NCBI RefSeq assembly: GCF_025751585.1
Contig: NZ_JAOWKX010000005.1
Location: 13,423 to 77,422 of the forward strand
Length of the DNA stretch: 64,000 nt
Origin: Fluctibacter corallii
GTDB taxonomy: Bacteria; Pseudomonadota; Gammaproteobacteria; Enterobacterales; Alteromonadaceae
Reading direction: 5' to 3'
A program made the position numbers and the translations under genes. Positions 1-10,032 of the stretch are shown here, one piece after another; position 1 is the stretch's first letter, and each line of letters opens with the position of its first letter. The notes under the pieces were generated by a model. The model did not search any database. It was not told where the DNA came from and worked only from the letters and a program-made list of their open reading frames with translations.

Positions 1-330
1 GAAGGCAAGTGTGGCGAAGGTAAATGTGGCGGCGACAAAGCGCACAAAGAAGGCAAGTGTGGCGAAGGTAAATGTGGCGGCGACAAAGCGCACAAAGAAG
101 GCAAGTGTGGCGAAGGTAAATGTGGCGGCGACAAAGCGCACAAAGAAGGCAAGTGTGGCGAAGGTAAATGCGGCGGCGACAAAGCGCACAAAGAAGGCAA
201 GTGTGGCGAAGGTAAATGTGGCGGCGATAAAGCGCACAAAGAAGGTAAGTGTGGCGAAGGTAAATGTGGCGGCGACAAAGCCAAAAAAGAAGGTAAGTGT
301 GGCGAGGGTAAATGCGGCGGACAGGCTTAA
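1..330 (+). CDS. hvfA: HvfA-like RiPP copper-binding precursor, C-terminal part
   Basis: Frame 1 is open from the window edge to the TAA at 328-330 (109 codons visible; the start lies outside). It encodes a 16-residue unit EGKCGEGKCGGDKAHK repeated six times plus a last shortened unit ending GGQA, giving 14 EGKCG motifs. EGKCG is the core motif of HvfA-type precursors, whose cysteines are converted to oxazolone/thioamide copper ligands in nontypeable Haemophilus influenzae. The MNIO oxidase and partner that follow at 403 and 1251 support this reading. Inference: an exported peptide that binds or buffers copper. A signal peptide would be upstream and cannot be seen. A competing open frame at 11-382 is only a shadow of the repeats. 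Confidence 0.9.
   Translation, partial: EGKCGEGKCGGDKAHKEGKCGEGKCGGDKAHKEGKCGEGKCGGDKAHKEGKCGEGKCGGDKAHKEGKCGEGKCGGDKAHKEGKCGEGKCGGDKAKKEGKCGEGKCGGQA
1..330 (+). repeat. 48-bp tandem coding repeats
   Basis: Six contiguous 48-bp units start at 1, 49, 97, 145, 193 and 241, with a partial unit at 289-330. Units 1-5 differ at only a few silent third positions; the sixth changes AHK to AKK. The near identity at DNA level suggests recent expansion or homogenisation. There are no spacers, so this is not a CRISPR array. Confidence 0.95.
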
Positions 331-350
331 TTTCTCGCATCTCCTCTATG

Positions 351-374
351 AAGGGCTGAGTGTTCAGCCCTTTT
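351..374 (+). terminator. hairpin between precursor and oxidase genes
   Basis: AAGGGCTGA (351-359) pairs with TCAGCCCTT (364-372) over a 4-nt loop, followed by only a short T stretch. It lies between hvfA and hvfB. A partial terminator here would make much more precursor than modifying enzyme, as is common in RiPP operons. Confidence 0.65.
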
Positions 375-402
375 CCGCTTAACTCCGTTAACAGGATATA
401 CC

Positions 403-1251
403 ATGATACAAAATTACATTTCGGGTGTTGGTCTTGGCCTTCGCCGTGAAATGATGGACGAGCTTCTTCCTGATATCCCTAGTGAAGTGCACTTTTGGGA
501 GATAGCGCCTGAAAATTGGATCCCTTTCGGAGGGAAGTACGCTAAGCAGTTACGTCAATTTACGTCATCTGCTCCTTTTGTCTGTCATGGATTATCCCTT
601 TCGATTGGCAGTCCAGAACCGCTGGATGTTAATTTTGTTAAGGAAGTGAAGCATTTTTTGGATTTACACAATGTGATCCATTATAGCGAACACTTGAGTT
701 ATTGTTCGGGGAAGGGGCACATGTATGATTTGATGCCCATTCCATTCACAGAAGAAAGCGTTGTGCATGTAAGTACTAAAATTCGTCAAGCGCAGGATAT
801 TTTAGAGCGCCCATTAGTGATGGAAAATGTGTCTTATTACGCTGCGCCTGGACAAGAAATGTCAGAGCAGGAGTTTACGTTGGCAGTGCTAAATGAAGCG
901 GATTGTCAGTTATTGCTTGATGTCAATAACATCTACGTAAATTCAATTAACCATGGTTACGACGCAGAGTCATTTCTGGCTGCAATGCCAAGCGAACGGA
1001 TTGTTTACGGGCACATTGCTGGGCATTTTGATGAAGCAGAGGACTTGAAAGTAGATACGCATGGAGCAGATGTGATTGAACCCGTTTGGCAGCTGCTTGA
1101 CAAAGCCTATGCGTTGCACGGTGTGTTTCCTACATTGCTTGAGCGAGACTTTAATATTCCTGCTTATTCGATGTTGAAGCAAGAACTTGAACATATTGCT
1201 ACGCTCCAGAATAAATATCTAACATTACAGCCTAAAAAGAAGCCAGCCTGA
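403..1251 (+). CDS. hvfB: HvfB-like MNIO (DUF692) peptide-modifying iron oxidase
   Basis: 282 residues, full length for DUF692, the multinuclear non-heme iron-dependent oxidases with a TIM-barrel fold. Conserved metal-ligand blocks are visible: HGLSLSIGS (H62), YSEHLSY (E96, H97), ENVSYY (E141), LLDVNNIYVN (D173, N175), NHGYD (H184), GHIAGH (H204), DTHG (D219, H220) and LLERD (E247). In characterised systems this enzyme, with HvfC, installs oxazolone/thioamide pairs on EGKCG cysteines of HvfA. An AGGA precedes the ATG. The stop overlaps the next start (TGATG), indicating translational coupling. Substrate assignment rests on the adjacent repeat precursor. Confidence 0.9.
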   Translation: MIQNYISGVGLGLRREMMDELLPDIPSEVHFWEIAPENWIPFGGKYAKQLRQFTSSAPFVCHGLSLSIGSPEPLDVNFVKEVKHFLDLHNVIHYSEHLSYCSGKGHMYDLMPIPFTEESVVHVSTKIRQAQDILERPLVMENVSYYAAPGQEMSEQEFTLAVLNEADCQLLLDVNNIYVNSINHGYDAESFLAAMPSERIVYGHIAGHFDEAEDLKVDTHGADVIEPVWQLLDKAYALHGVFPTLLERDFNIPAYSMLKQELEHIATLQNKYLTLQPKKKPA

Positions 1252-1991
1252 TGCATTTTTCTGACGTTCAACGCCAATTTATGGAGGAGATTAAAAATCC
1301 TTCTCAGCCCTCGCAATTTGCTGATATCGAGCAAAGAAGAATGGCAATTTATCAAGATCTGTTTTTCAACAATGTAAAAGGTTTCATTGATTCTGGCTTT
1401 CCAGTACTTCAGTCTTTGTATTCAGAAGATAGGTGGCGTCAGCTAGTAAGAGGGTTCTTTATAGAGCATGCGTGTCGCTCACCTTATTTTGCTGATATCA
1501 GCAAAGAATTTGTTGAATATTTGGCGAATACGTATGTCATGCAGCCAGATGATCCACCGTTTCTTCAAGAACTTGCTCATTATGAGTGGGTAGAACTCTC
1601 AATAAGCATCAGGCATGGAAGCGCCGTGATATCGAATGCAAATGAGCTGCATATTGACTCCCTATTATGTTTGTCAGATGTGAGTGTTTTATTAAGTTAT
1701 CAGTTCCCCGTGCATGGCATATCTCCAGATTATCAGCCCCAAGAACCGGAAGAACCCGTATATCTTATTGTATATCGTGATGCTGAAGATGACGTCGCTT
1801 TTATGTTGATTAATCAACTAACAGCGTTAGCTGTTAAGCAAATTGAAGATGCTGAGGGGACATTGACCCTTCGGGCGTTAATGGCAGATATGACCGAGCG
1901 CTTTCAGCAGTTCGACACTTCCGTTTTGCAAAATGGACTCACAGACACGTTACGAATGTTAATCGACAAGCATATTCTTTATTTAAAGTGA
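1251..1991 (+). CDS. hvfC: HvfC-like (DUF2063) partner of the MNIO oxidase
   Basis: 246 residues. The N-terminal ~95 residues match the DUF2063 domain (RRMAIYQDLFFNNVKGFI, then the SGFPVLQSLY block); the rest is a poorly conserved mixed domain. DUF2063 proteins accompany DUF692 oxidases; in the Haemophilus system HvfC binds the precursor leader and is needed for modification. The old 'putative DNA-binding' label is not informative here. The start overlaps the hvfB stop by one base. I see no DoxX-type membrane gene downstream, which some related operons carry. Confidence 0.85.
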   Translation: MHFSDVQRQFMEEIKNPSQPSQFADIEQRRMAIYQDLFFNNVKGFIDSGFPVLQSLYSEDRWRQLVRGFFIEHACRSPYFADISKEFVEYLANTYVMQPDDPPFLQELAHYEWVELSISIRHGSAVISNANELHIDSLLCLSDVSVLLSYQFPVHGISPDYQPQEPEEPVYLIVYRDAEDDVAFMLINQLTALAVKQIEDAEGTLTLRALMADMTERFQQFDTSVLQNGLTDTLRMLIDKHILYLK

Positions 1992-2140
1992 ATCGTAAAG
2001 AGACTCGAACACGCCTTATAAAGTGTATGCGTTTTAGAACAGAATACGTGCTTAATTTATCGGCTATTCCACCCGTCAGACCAAAAAGTCACCACTTAGA
2101 TCCACTTTTCGCTAGTCTAAGGCTATTATTTCAAGGCTGA

Positions 2141-2168
2141 TTGCATTAATATTCGCCCTTTGTTTAAT
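2141..2168 (+). promoter_or_regulatory. candidate sigma-70 promoter
   Basis: TTGCAT (2141-2146) and TTTAAT (2163-2168) are 16 bp apart, about 20 bp before the start of the 40-residue peptide gene. This implies a very short 5' leader. Called by eye only. Confidence 0.35.
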
Positions 2169-2188
2169 TCAATGTGAGGAGCTCTCTC

Positions 2189-2311
2189 ATGCAACACGAA
2201 AGTGGTACACAGGATCCGTTTAATTGGGGATATTTTTTTGCTGCCGTCGCAGTGCTAGTGGCATTGCCACTTATGCATGTTATCGCGGGCTGGTTTGTAT
2301 TTTTCCTGTAA
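2189..2311 (+). CDS. 40-residue single-span membrane peptide
   Basis: ATG at 2189 preceded by GAGGA (2176-2180, 8-nt spacing); TAA at 2309-2311. The product has a polar N-terminus (MQHESGTQDPFNWG) and then one continuous hydrophobic stretch of about 24 residues ending WFVFFL, i.e. a single transmembrane helix with almost no tail. It lies between hvfC and apt, on the same strand as both. I do not recognise the family. A good ribosome-binding site and clean amphipathic layout argue that it is real. Function unknown. Confidence 0.6.
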   Translation: MQHESGTQDPFNWGYFFAAVAVLVALPLMHVIAGWFVFFL

Positions 2312-2347
2312 GCGAACGCTTCTCTAACGTCGATATTGAGGAAATCA

Positions 2348-2884
2348 GTGTCTGCAGAGTATATTAAATCGGTTGTAAAAACCGTACCGGATTATCCCAA
2401 ACCAGGGATTATGTTCAGAGACGTGACGTCTGTTCTTGAAGATCATTCAGCGTTTACATCAGCGATAAAGTTGATGGTAGAAAAGTTCGGTCCAATGAAT
2501 ATTGATAAAGTAGCCGGAACTGAAGCCAGAGGCTTTTTGTTCGGCGCACCACTGGCTATTGAGTTAGGTGTGGGCTTTATTCCGGTTAGAAAACCTAATA
2601 AGTTGCCGCGTGAAACGATCAGCGAAACCTACGAACTTGAGTACGGTATGGATACGCTTGAAATTCACAAAGATGCGATTAAACCTGGCGAACGCGTGTT
2701 GATGATAGACGATCTTCTTGCAACAGGCGGAACGATGGTAGCAACAGCGAACCTGATTCGTCGTCTGGGTGGCGTTGTTGAGCACGCAGGTTTTATTATT
2801 TCACTGCCTGATCTTGGCGGTGTTCAAAAACTTCAGGAAATCGATGTAGAATCATACGCATTGTGTGATTTTGACGGCGAATAA
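2348..2884 (+). CDS. apt: adenine phosphoribosyltransferase
   Basis: Type I PRTase that converts adenine and PRPP to AMP (purine salvage, cytoplasm). Visible landmarks are [14 protein letters not shown] near the N-terminus, [10 protein letters not shown], the [14 protein letters not shown] loop and the PRPP-binding motif [13 protein letters not shown]. With the GTG at 2348 it is 178 residues, close to the E. coli enzyme. A longer frame opens with TTG at 2336, but GAGGAA at 2338-2343 is the natural ribosome-binding site for the GTG. dnaX follows 7 bp later, as in E. coli. Confidence 0.93.
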   Translation: MSAEYIKSVVKTVPDYPKPGIMFRDVTSVLEDHSAFTSAIKLMVEKFGPMNIDKVAGTEARGFLFGAPLAIELGVGFIPVRKPNKLPRETISETYELEYGMDTLEIHKDAIKPGERVLMIDDLLATGGTMVATANLIRRLGGVVEHAGFIISLPDLGGVQKLQEIDVESYALCDFDGE

Positions 2885-2891
2885 CCTATCA

Positions 2892-5606
2892 ATGAGCTAT
2901 CAAGTTCTCGCCCGTAAATGGCGTCCCCGCACATTTTCAGAACTTGTGGGGCAAGAACATGTCGTTGCGGCAATTACGAGTGCGCTAGAAAATAACCGAC
3001 TCCATCATGCGTATCTGTTTACAGGTACGCGCGGTGTCGGAAAAACGACGATAGCACGCATATTTTCTAAAAGCTTAAATTGTGAGCAGGGAAAAAGCGC
3101 CCACCCTTGTGGCGAGTGCTCGACCTGTAAAGAAATTGAGCAGGGTAACTATGTTGATTTGCTCGAAATCGATGCAGCATCGCGTACTAAGGTGGAAGAC
3201 ACGCGCGAGTTGCTTGATAACGTGCAATACAAGCCAACGCGCGGTGACTACAAAGTCTATCTAATAGACGAAGTACATATGTTGTCAAAACATAGCTTCA
3301 ATGCGCTGCTAAAAACCCTTGAAGAGCCGCCTCCCCATGTGAAGTTTCTGCTTGCTACTACTGACCCGCAAAAACTGCCGATTACCATATTGTCGCGTTG
3401 TTTGCAGTTCAATTTAAAGGCATTGTCCAGAGAGCAAATATCCACGCAGCTTGATCATATTTTACACGCGGAATCAATTACGTTTGAGGCAAATGCCATT
3501 GCGTCATTAGCAAGAGCAGCACAAGGAAGTATGCGTGACGCGCTGAGTTTAACTGACCAAGCGATTGCGCAAGGTAACGGCAATGTATCAGCGAATGTAG
3601 TTGCCGATATGCTTGGCTTGATGGATAAAGATCAAGTATTAAAACTGCTGCATGCTGTGCTGAGTAAAAATGTGTCAGGTGTCATGTCGCTGGTGGAGCA
3701 ACTTGCTGTTCAAGCTACGTCATTTGAACATGTGCTTGATGAGCTACAAAGTTTATTACATCAAGTTGCGTTAACTCAATTTGTGCCTGAAGTTTGCAAG
3801 TTAGAAACGACATCAGCGCGTGGAATTTTTGAGCTGGCGAAGATGGTTTCGCCAGAGCATGTTCAATTATTGTATCAAATTGCGTTAAACGGAAAAAAAG
3901 ATATCCAATTCGCGCCCGACGCAAGAACAGGGCTAGAAATGACCTTGATTCGTATGTTGGCTTTTAGCCCCGACAATCAAGGGAGTTCTGAACAAGCGCA
4001 ATTAACTCCAATGACTCAAGCGTCTGCGCAGCCTTTAGCGTCTAGTTCTACGAGTACAAATGGGCCCGAAACAAGCCATGCAAATGCATCAGTCAATTCG
4101 ACTTTGCCTGCCGCGATTCTAGCACAACGAGAGACGCAGTCTGAGGAAATGCATCCCTCCCAGCCTGCACAGGAAAATGCGTATCAAGCGCAGCCGCCTG
4201 TCGAAATGGATTTGTCTGCTGTACCAACGAACGTAAACCTAGCGCAACAGGCAATTGAAAGCGAGCAACCTGCTCTCTCAGAAGAGGAGTTCAGCGCAGA
4301 ATCTTCCGCATTAATTGCCCAACAAGAAGATATCATGTTGCAAGCGCAGCAATTAGGTGCATCGCTTACGCCTGAAACGCACAATGAAAGCGTTCAAGAA
4401 GAGTCAACGCCTGCCGAGTCTGGGCCGGCTACTGCGCCTGTGCCAGCATCAACACAATCCTTAACCGAGACGCTATTGTCTCTGCAACAAAGTACGCAGA
4501 ATCATTCTGGCGCTAAACCTTCCGCCACATCAAGCGGAGGAGAGGAAGAGGGAAAAAAGCCAGCGATAGATATCGATGAACCAAAGGTTCAGGATGATCC
4601 TGTTGCCCGTATTCAAGCAGCCTCGCATGCGCGCAAGTTGTCAGAGTTTACCCCTGATGTAAGTGCCTCAGATACCGAAGATAGCTTTTTTGCGGAAAGC
4701 ATGGTTAAACAAAATACTGCCGCTAATGAGACGCAAGAGCCTAAGGTCACATCGTTACAGCCTATGCAACGCGACAGCGCGCATTTAGGTGCAATGGATA
4801 AAGAGGCGACTAATCAGGCACCCAGCACGACATTCGATCTTTCCACAGAGACTGCTGATTTATCGCTAGCGGATAACGATTTTGCCCAACCCGAGCATAG
4901 CGTCACCGTAGACGCTAACACCAGCGAGCAGACATTTACTGATAATGTTGCTCCAACGGACAGCGTGTCGCATGCTTTTGTACCGAATCAAGTTGATGAC
5001 GATGTAGCACAAGCGTCACAACGCGTGCAAGACGCGCCTCCTTGGGATGTGGGAGACGAGGACGTTTTGCCCCATGCCTCAACAGATGTCGTCTTTGATG
5101 TGCACGCTGAACAGATGGAGCAAGACGCGGAAGAATTTGATCCGATGGCGCATTTACATGATGAAGTCGATGTGCCTGTTACGGTTGATGTTCCTGCGTT
5201 TTTAACAGGCGGAGAAAAAGTACTATACGCACATCAACTTGATACATGGAGTGCGTTGATCGAGTCAATGCCAATAACCGCATTAACAAAGCAATTAGCG
5301 TTGCATGCCGCTTATACATTGAAAGAAGACACCGTCGTCCTCACATTACCATCAGAGAAGGCGCATTTAGTGTCCGACTCATCGGTACAGCAATTACAAC
5401 ATGCATTGGGCCAGACATTGTCTAAACCTATTACTCTCGATATTAGGCTAGACATGCCGTCAAACACACCGTTTGCATTACAGAAAAAAATTAATGAAGT
5501 CAGGCAAGTTCACGCACAGTCAGTAGTTCAAACTGATGCTCACATTACAAGCCTGAAGAGCGCGTTTTCAGCAAATATCGTTGAGAACAGCATTAAACCC
5601 AGATAA
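2892..5606 (+). CDS. dnaX: DNA polymerase III subunits tau and gamma
   Basis: Clamp-loader AAA+ ATPase, 904 residues as tau. Walker [10 protein letters not shown] is at 45-53, the zinc knuckle is C64/C73/C76/C79, Walker B/sensor block is [10 protein letters not shown], and the arginine-finger SRC motif is LSRCLQF. After about residue 370 comes a very long acidic, Q/S/T/A-rich linker of roughly 400 residues before the C-terminal polymerase-binding domain. This makes tau much longer than the 643 residues of E. coli. The ATG at 2892 gives the family N-terminus [10 protein letters not shown]; a TTG-type extension to 2865 overlapping apt is unlikely. A -1 frameshift site at codon 555 should yield gamma (see separate entry). 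It precedes ebfC-recR. Confidence 0.96.
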   Translation: MSYQVLARKWRPRTFSELVGQEHVVAAITSALENNRLHHAYLFTGTRGVGKTTIARIFSKSLNCEQGKSAHPCGECSTCKEIEQGNYVDLLEIDAASRTKVEDTRELLDNVQYKPTRGDYKVYLIDEVHMLSKHSFNALLKTLEEPPPHVKFLLATTDPQKLPITILSRCLQFNLKALSREQISTQLDHILHAESITFEANAIASLARAAQGSMRDALSLTDQAIAQGNGNVSANVVADMLGLMDKDQVLKLLHAVLSKNVSGVMSLVEQLAVQATSFEHVLDELQSLLHQVALTQFVPEVCKLETTSARGIFELAKMVSPEHVQLLYQIALNGKKDIQFAPDARTGLEMTLIRMLAFSPDNQGSSEQAQLTPMTQASAQPLASSSTSTNGPETSHANASVNSTLPAAILAQRETQSEEMHPSQPAQENAYQAQPPVEMDLSAVPTNVNLAQQAIESEQPALSEEEFSAESSALIAQQEDIMLQAQQLGASLTPETHNESVQEESTPAESGPATAPVPASTQSLTETLLSLQQSTQNHSGAKPSATSSGGEEEGKKPAIDIDEPKVQDDPVARIQAASHARKLSEFTPDVSASDTEDSFFAESMVKQNTAANETQEPKVTSLQPMQRDSAHLGAMDKEATNQAPSTTFDLSTETADLSLADNDFAQPEHSVTVDANTSEQTFTDNVAPTDSVSHAFVPNQVDDDVAQASQRVQDAPPWDVGDEDVLPHASTDVVFDVHAEQMEQDAEEFDPMAHLHDEVDVPVTVDVPAFLTGGEKVLYAHQLDTWSALIESMPITALTKQLALHAAYTLKEDTVVLTLPSEKAHLVSDSSVQQLQHALGQTLSKPITLDIRLDMPSNTPFALQKKINEVRQVHAQSVVQTDAHITSLKSAFSANIVENSIKPR
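4536..4602 (+). promoter_or_regulatory. programmed -1 frameshift signal in dnaX
   Basis: The in-frame heptamer A AAA AAG is at 4553-4559 (codons 555-556). GGAGGAG (4536-4542) is an SD-like stimulator 10 nt upstream. After slipping, the -1 frame reads GCC AGC GAT AGA TAT CGA and stops at TGA 4577-4579, giving a 562-residue gamma. Two small 5-bp hairpins follow: GAACC-AAA-GGTTC (4578-4590) and CAGGA-TGA-TCCTG (4590-4602); they share one base. The heptamer and SD spacing match E. coli; the downstream structure is weaker and further away. Confidence 0.85.
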
Positions 5607-5623
5607 TCAGAGAGAGAATTATT

Positions 5624-5950
5624 ATGTTTAAAGGTGGTATGGGAAATATCATGAAGCAGGCGCAGCAAATGCAAGAGCGCATGCAAAAAGCCCAAGAAGA
5701 GCTGGCTAGTATGGAAGTAACAGGCGAAGCGGGTGCAGGCATGGTTAAGGTGACAATGACATGTAACCACAATGTTCGCCGTGTCGATATCGACGAAAGC
5801 TTAATGGAAGACGACAAAGACATGATTGAAGATCTTGTTGCAGCCGCAACTAACGACGCGGTTCGTCGTGTGCAAGAAACTTCAAAAGAGAAGATGTCTT
5901 CCATCACTGGCGGCATGCCAATGCCTCCAGGTTTCAAAATGCCGTTCTAA
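5624..5950 (+). CDS. ebfC: YbaB/EbfC nucleoid-associated protein
   Basis: 108 residues, typical family length. It has a Met/Gln-rich N-terminal helix ([18 protein letters not shown]), a central sheet with the [14 protein letters not shown] and DESLMED blocks, and a C-terminal [10 protein letters not shown] tail characteristic of the family. EbfC dimers bind DNA and sit between dnaX and recR in many bacteria, as here. It starts 17 bp after dnaX behind a GAGAGAG run and probably belongs to the same transcript. Its precise role in recombination or nucleoid structure is not settled in the family. Confidence 0.95.
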   Translation: MFKGGMGNIMKQAQQMQERMQKAQEELASMEVTGEAGAGMVKVTMTCNHNVRRVDIDESLMEDDKDMIEDLVAAATNDAVRRVQETSKEKMSSITGGMPMPPGFKMPF

Positions 5951-5968
5951 TTTTTTGGCGTAGATTGT

Positions 5969-6568
5969 ATGAAATTTAGTCCCTTGATCGATGAGTTAAT
6001 CGATGCATTCAAAGTTCTGCCAGGCGTTGGCCCCAAAAGCGCACAGCGTATGGCCTTTCAGTTGCTCGAGCGTAATCGGTCAGGGGCGCTAAAATTGAGC
6101 CAGATTTTGCATGATGCGATGGAGCATGTGCAACATTGTGGTTCATGTCGTACTTTTACTGAAGCAGAGATCTGCGAGATATGTAGCAGTGCTAAGCGCG
6201 CTGAATCGCGGCAGTTATGTGTCGTAGAATCACCACAAGACATCGTAGCAATAGAACAAACTGCAGAGTTTAAAGGGCGCTACTTTGTTCTAATGGGACA
6301 CCTTTCTCCCATTGATGGCATTGGGCCTAACGAAATTGGCCTGCATATTCTTGATAAACGCCTAGCGTCGAACGCGTATGATGAAGTAATTCTTGCCACT
6401 AACCCCACGGTTGAGGGAGAGGCAACGGCGCACTACATTGCGCAAATGTGCAAAAGCTATGATTTGCAAGCCACGCGCATTGCTCACGGTGTACCTGTCG
6501 GTGGTGAATTAGAGTACATTGACGGAAACACCTTGTCTCACGCGTTTAGTGGGCGTCGCTCACTTTAA
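5969..6568 (+). CDS. recR: recombination mediator RecR
   Basis: 199 residues, normal length. It has an N-terminal HhH region ([17 protein letters not shown]), a C4 zinc finger (CGSC...CEIC) around residues 55-72, a Toprim domain ([14 protein letters not shown]...DGIGPNEIG), and the C-terminal [24 protein letters not shown] Walker-like region, shown here only in part. RecR works with RecO (and RecF) to load RecA on SSB-coated gaps. It lies 18 bp after ebfC, the usual partner position. Confidence 0.97.
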   Translation: MKFSPLIDELIDAFKVLPGVGPKSAQRMAFQLLERNRSGALKLSQILHDAMEHVQHCGSCRTFTEAEICEICSSAKRAESRQLCVVESPQDIVAIEQTAEFKGRYFVLMGHLSPIDGIGPNEIGLHILDKRLASNAYDEVILATNPTVEGEATAHYIAQMCKSYDLQATRIAHGVPVGGELEYIDGNTLSHAFSGRRSL

Positions 6569-6620
6569 CAGCAATTTCGCCGTTTCAATGGCAAAAATTC
6601 AGCAAATTTGTTAGTGATGG

Positions 6621-6647
6621 CTTGAAAAGGTATAAATCACCCCTATT
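6621..6647 (+). promoter_or_regulatory. sigma-32 (heat-shock) promoter candidate for htpG
   Basis: CTTGAAA (6621-6627) and CCCCTATT (6640-6647) are 12 bp apart, close to the RpoH consensus CTTGAAA/CCCCATnT. It lies about 40 bp before the htpG start. htpG is a classic RpoH target, which supports the call. Confidence 0.7.
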
Positions 6648-6689
6648 TTCTTTGCGTACACGCGAGTGATGAATAGGAGATTGACATCT

Positions 6690-8612
6690 ATGGCTGAAAC
6701 AGCCCATCAAGAAACACATGGTTTTCAAACTGAAGTAAAGAAATTACTTCAATTGATGATCCATTCACTATATTCCAATAAAGAAATCTTTCTTCGTGAG
6801 CTTGTTTCTAACGCTGCAGACGCTGCCGATAAATTGCGTTTTAAAGCGTTATCGAACGATAGCCTCTACGAAGATGACGGTGACTTACACGTTAAGATTT
6901 CCGTTGATGAAAATGCCGGTACCTTGACGATTGCCGATAACGGCATTGGTATGACGCGAGACGAGGTGATTGAAAACCTTGGGACGATTGCGCGTTCAGG
7001 CACATCGGAATTTTTTAGTCAGTTGTCTGGTGATCAAGCAAAAGACTCCCAACTTATTGGACAATTTGGGGTCGGCTTTTACTCTGCGTTTATCGTTGCC
7101 GATAAAGTCACTGTGCGCACGCGAGCGGCGGGTGAAGATAAGCAACGTGGTGTTGAGTGGCAGTCTGAGGGAGAAGGTGAGTTCACGGTGTCTGACGTTG
7201 AAAAGTCAGTACGCGGAACAGAGATCATCCTGCATCTTCGCGAAGAAGAAAAAGAGTTTTTAGACGCATGGCGTTTGCGTTCAATCATTGGAAAGTACTC
7301 TGATCACATTAGTATTCCTGTGAGAATGTGGAAAGAGCCTGTGCCAGAACAAGACGGCCCTGATGGCGAAAAAATTCCAGCTCAAGACGGCGAATGGGAA
7401 GCCATTAACCGAGCCACGGCATTGTGGACACGTGATAAGTCAGAAATATCTGATGAAGAATATCAAGAGTTTTACAAACATATCTCTCATGATTATGCCG
7501 ATCCGTTGAAATGGTCGCATAACAAGGTTGAGGGGAAAAACGAATATACCAGCCTGCTTTACATTCCGTCAAAGGCGCCATTTGACTTGTGGAATCGTGA
7601 CCAGAAGCACGGATTGAAACTGTACGTTCAGCGCGTATTTATCATGGATGATGCTGAGCAATTTATGCCAACCTACCTGCGTTTTGTAAAAGGGTTGCTT
7701 GATTCAAATGACTTACCTTTGAATGTGTCTCGTGAAATTTTGCAAGACAACAAAGTGACACAAGCGATGCGTCAAGGCTGTACCAAGCGAGTTTTGCAAA
7801 TGCTTGAACGTTTGGCAGCGAACGACGAAGAGCAGTATCAAGCGTTCTGGTCTGAATTTGGCAATGTATTAAAAGAAGGACCAGCCGAGGATTTCAGTAA
7901 TAAAGAAAAAATTGCTGGATTGCTACGTTTTGCATCTACTCACAGTGATTCAGATGCACAAACGGTAGGCTTAGATAGCTACATTGAGCGAATGAAAGAA
8001 GGTCAGGAAAAGATCTACTATATTACTGCTGATAGCTATCAGGCAGCGAAAACTAGCCCGCATTTGGAAATCTTCCGTAAAAAGGGCATTGAGGTCTTGT
8101 TGCTATCTGATCGCATCGACGAATGGTTGATGTCGCATCTTACTGAATTCAAAGAGAAGACGTTCCAGTCAATCACCCGTGGTGAGCTTGACTTGGGCGA
8201 ACTCGATGATGAAGAAAGCAAGAAGGCACAAGAAGAAGCTGAAAAGCAAGTAGAAGGTTTACTAGAGCGTGTAAAAACCGCGCTAGGTGACAAAGTTGAA
8301 AGCGTGAAATTCACGCATCGTTTGACTGATTCTCCAGCGTGCATCGTTGCTGATGAGCATGGTATGACGACGCAAATGATTAAACTCATGCAAGCGGCAG
8401 GACAACCTGTACCAGAGGCTAAATATCACTTTGAATTAAACCCAGAGCATGCACTCGTGAAAATCTTGGCAGATGTTCAAGATGAAGCGCGCTTTGCTCA
8501 ATGGTCAGAGGTGTTGTTTGATCAAGCCGCATTATCTGAGCAAGGTAGTTTGAAAGACCCTGCTAGCTTTGTGACGAAACTTAACGCATTACTGATGGAC
8601 CTAGCTAAATAA
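6690..8612 (+). CDS. htpG: molecular chaperone HtpG (Hsp90)
   Basis: 640 residues, full length. The N-terminal GHKL ATPase domain shows [16 protein letters not shown] (about 37-52), DNGIGM (about 81-86) and [15 protein letters not shown]; the middle domain has [12 protein letters not shown] with the catalytic-loop Arg; a C-terminal dimerisation domain follows. It refolds clients with DnaK. The ATG at 6690 has AGGAGA 9 nt upstream and gives [12 protein letters not shown]; an in-frame GTG at 6666 would put that SD inside the coding region. A heat-shock promoter precedes it and a terminator follows. Confidence 0.97.
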   Translation: MAETAHQETHGFQTEVKKLLQLMIHSLYSNKEIFLRELVSNAADAADKLRFKALSNDSLYEDDGDLHVKISVDENAGTLTIADNGIGMTRDEVIENLGTIARSGTSEFFSQLSGDQAKDSQLIGQFGVGFYSAFIVADKVTVRTRAAGEDKQRGVEWQSEGEGEFTVSDVEKSVRGTEIILHLREEEKEFLDAWRLRSIIGKYSDHISIPVRMWKEPVPEQDGPDGEKIPAQDGEWEAINRATALWTRDKSEISDEEYQEFYKHISHDYADPLKWSHNKVEGKNEYTSLLYIPSKAPFDLWNRDQKHGLKLYVQRVFIMDDAEQFMPTYLRFVKGLLDSNDLPLNVSREILQDNKVTQAMRQGCTKRVLQMLERLAANDEEQYQAFWSEFGNVLKEGPAEDFSNKEKIAGLLRFASTHSDSDAQTVGLDSYIERMKEGQEKIYYITADSYQAAKTSPHLEIFRKKGIEVLLLSDRIDEWLMSHLTEFKEKTFQSITRGELDLGELDDEESKKAQEEAEKQVEGLLERVKTALGDKVESVKFTHRLTDSPACIVADEHGMTTQMIKLMQAAGQPVPEAKYHFELNPEHALVKILADVQDEARFAQWSEVLFDQAALSEQGSLKDPASFVTKLNALLMDLAK

Positions 8613-8642
8613 GCCTACAGCAGAATAATGTCGATTAGAAAG

Positions 8643-8664
8643 GGGAGCGGATGCTCCCTTTTTT
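8643..8664 (+). terminator. Rho-independent terminator of htpG
   Basis: GGGAGC (8643-8648), loop GGAT, GCTCCC (8653-8658), then six T (8659-8664). Confidence 0.9.
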
Positions 8665-8665
8665 G

Positions 8666-9585
<920 letters not shown>

Positions 9586-9592
9586 TTCTTTT

Positions 9593-9619
9593 ATAAAGCC
9601 CACGTGAGTGGGCTTTATT
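9593..9619 (+). terminator. terminator of adk
   Basis: Perfect 11-bp stem ATAAAGCCCAC (9593-9603) / GTGGGCTTTAT (9608-9618) with loop GTGA and short flanking T. It is near-symmetric and could also act on the other strand. Confidence 0.85.
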
Positions 9620-9639
9620 CGTTTAGGGGCAAACCAGTG

Positions 9640-10032
9640 ATGCTATACGTTCCTATTACTTCATTTTATGCTTCTCTGTTGGCAGTTATGTTTTTGTATT
9701 TGGCAATACAAGTGATTGTTCAACGGAAGGAGTATGGTGTTGCGTTAGGGGATGGCGGAGAAAAGCACGTTAAGCAAAATATCCGTGCTCATGCGAATTT
9801 TGCTGAATATGTGCCTATGGCACTCTTACTGTTGTTGCTCGGAGAATTAAACGCTATCAATCCACTTATCCTGCACATATGTGGAGCGGTTCTTATTTTA
9901 GGTCGTGTGCTTCATGCTTATGGCCAGCGCCACCACGTTGCAGAAAGTTGGCAGCGCTTTGTTGGTACGCTTCTTACTTATTTAGTGATCTTCACATTAT
10001 CGGCGATGAATCTGTGGCTGTTTTATCGATAA
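9640..10032 (+). CDS. MAPEG family membrane protein
   Basis: 130 residues with four hydrophobic segments. The MAPEG signature is clear in RAHANFAEYVPMALLLL (about 49-66); bacterial YecN-like members have unclear substrates, and eukaryotic relatives are glutathione transferases. The ATG at 9640 follows AGGGG by about 10 nt. A GTG at 9604 in the same frame lies in the loop of the adk terminator and is rejected. Probably inner-membrane; function not known from sequence. Confidence 0.85.
   Translation: MLYVPITSFYASLLAVMFLYLAIQVIVQRKEYGVALGDGGEKHVKQNIRAHANFAEYVPMALLLLLLGELNAINPLILHICGAVLILGRVLHAYGQRHHVAESWQRFVGTLLTYLVIFTLSAMNLWLFYR

Noticed and set aside
11..382. 123-residue open frame rich in Lys/Ala/Thr/Val over the 48-bp repeats
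   Set aside because: It is the frame shifted by one from the EGKCG frame, runs past the true stop into the hairpin, and has no family support. The neighbouring MNIO genes fix the correct frame.
5593..5937. 114-residue antisense frame over ebfC
   Set aside because: Antisense to a clear, conserved gene; low-complexity Ser/Ile composition typical of shadows.
9604..9639. Upstream GTG start for the MAPEG protein
   Set aside because: The GTG lies in the loop of the adk terminator; the ATG at 9640 fits the family N-terminus and has AGGGG before it.
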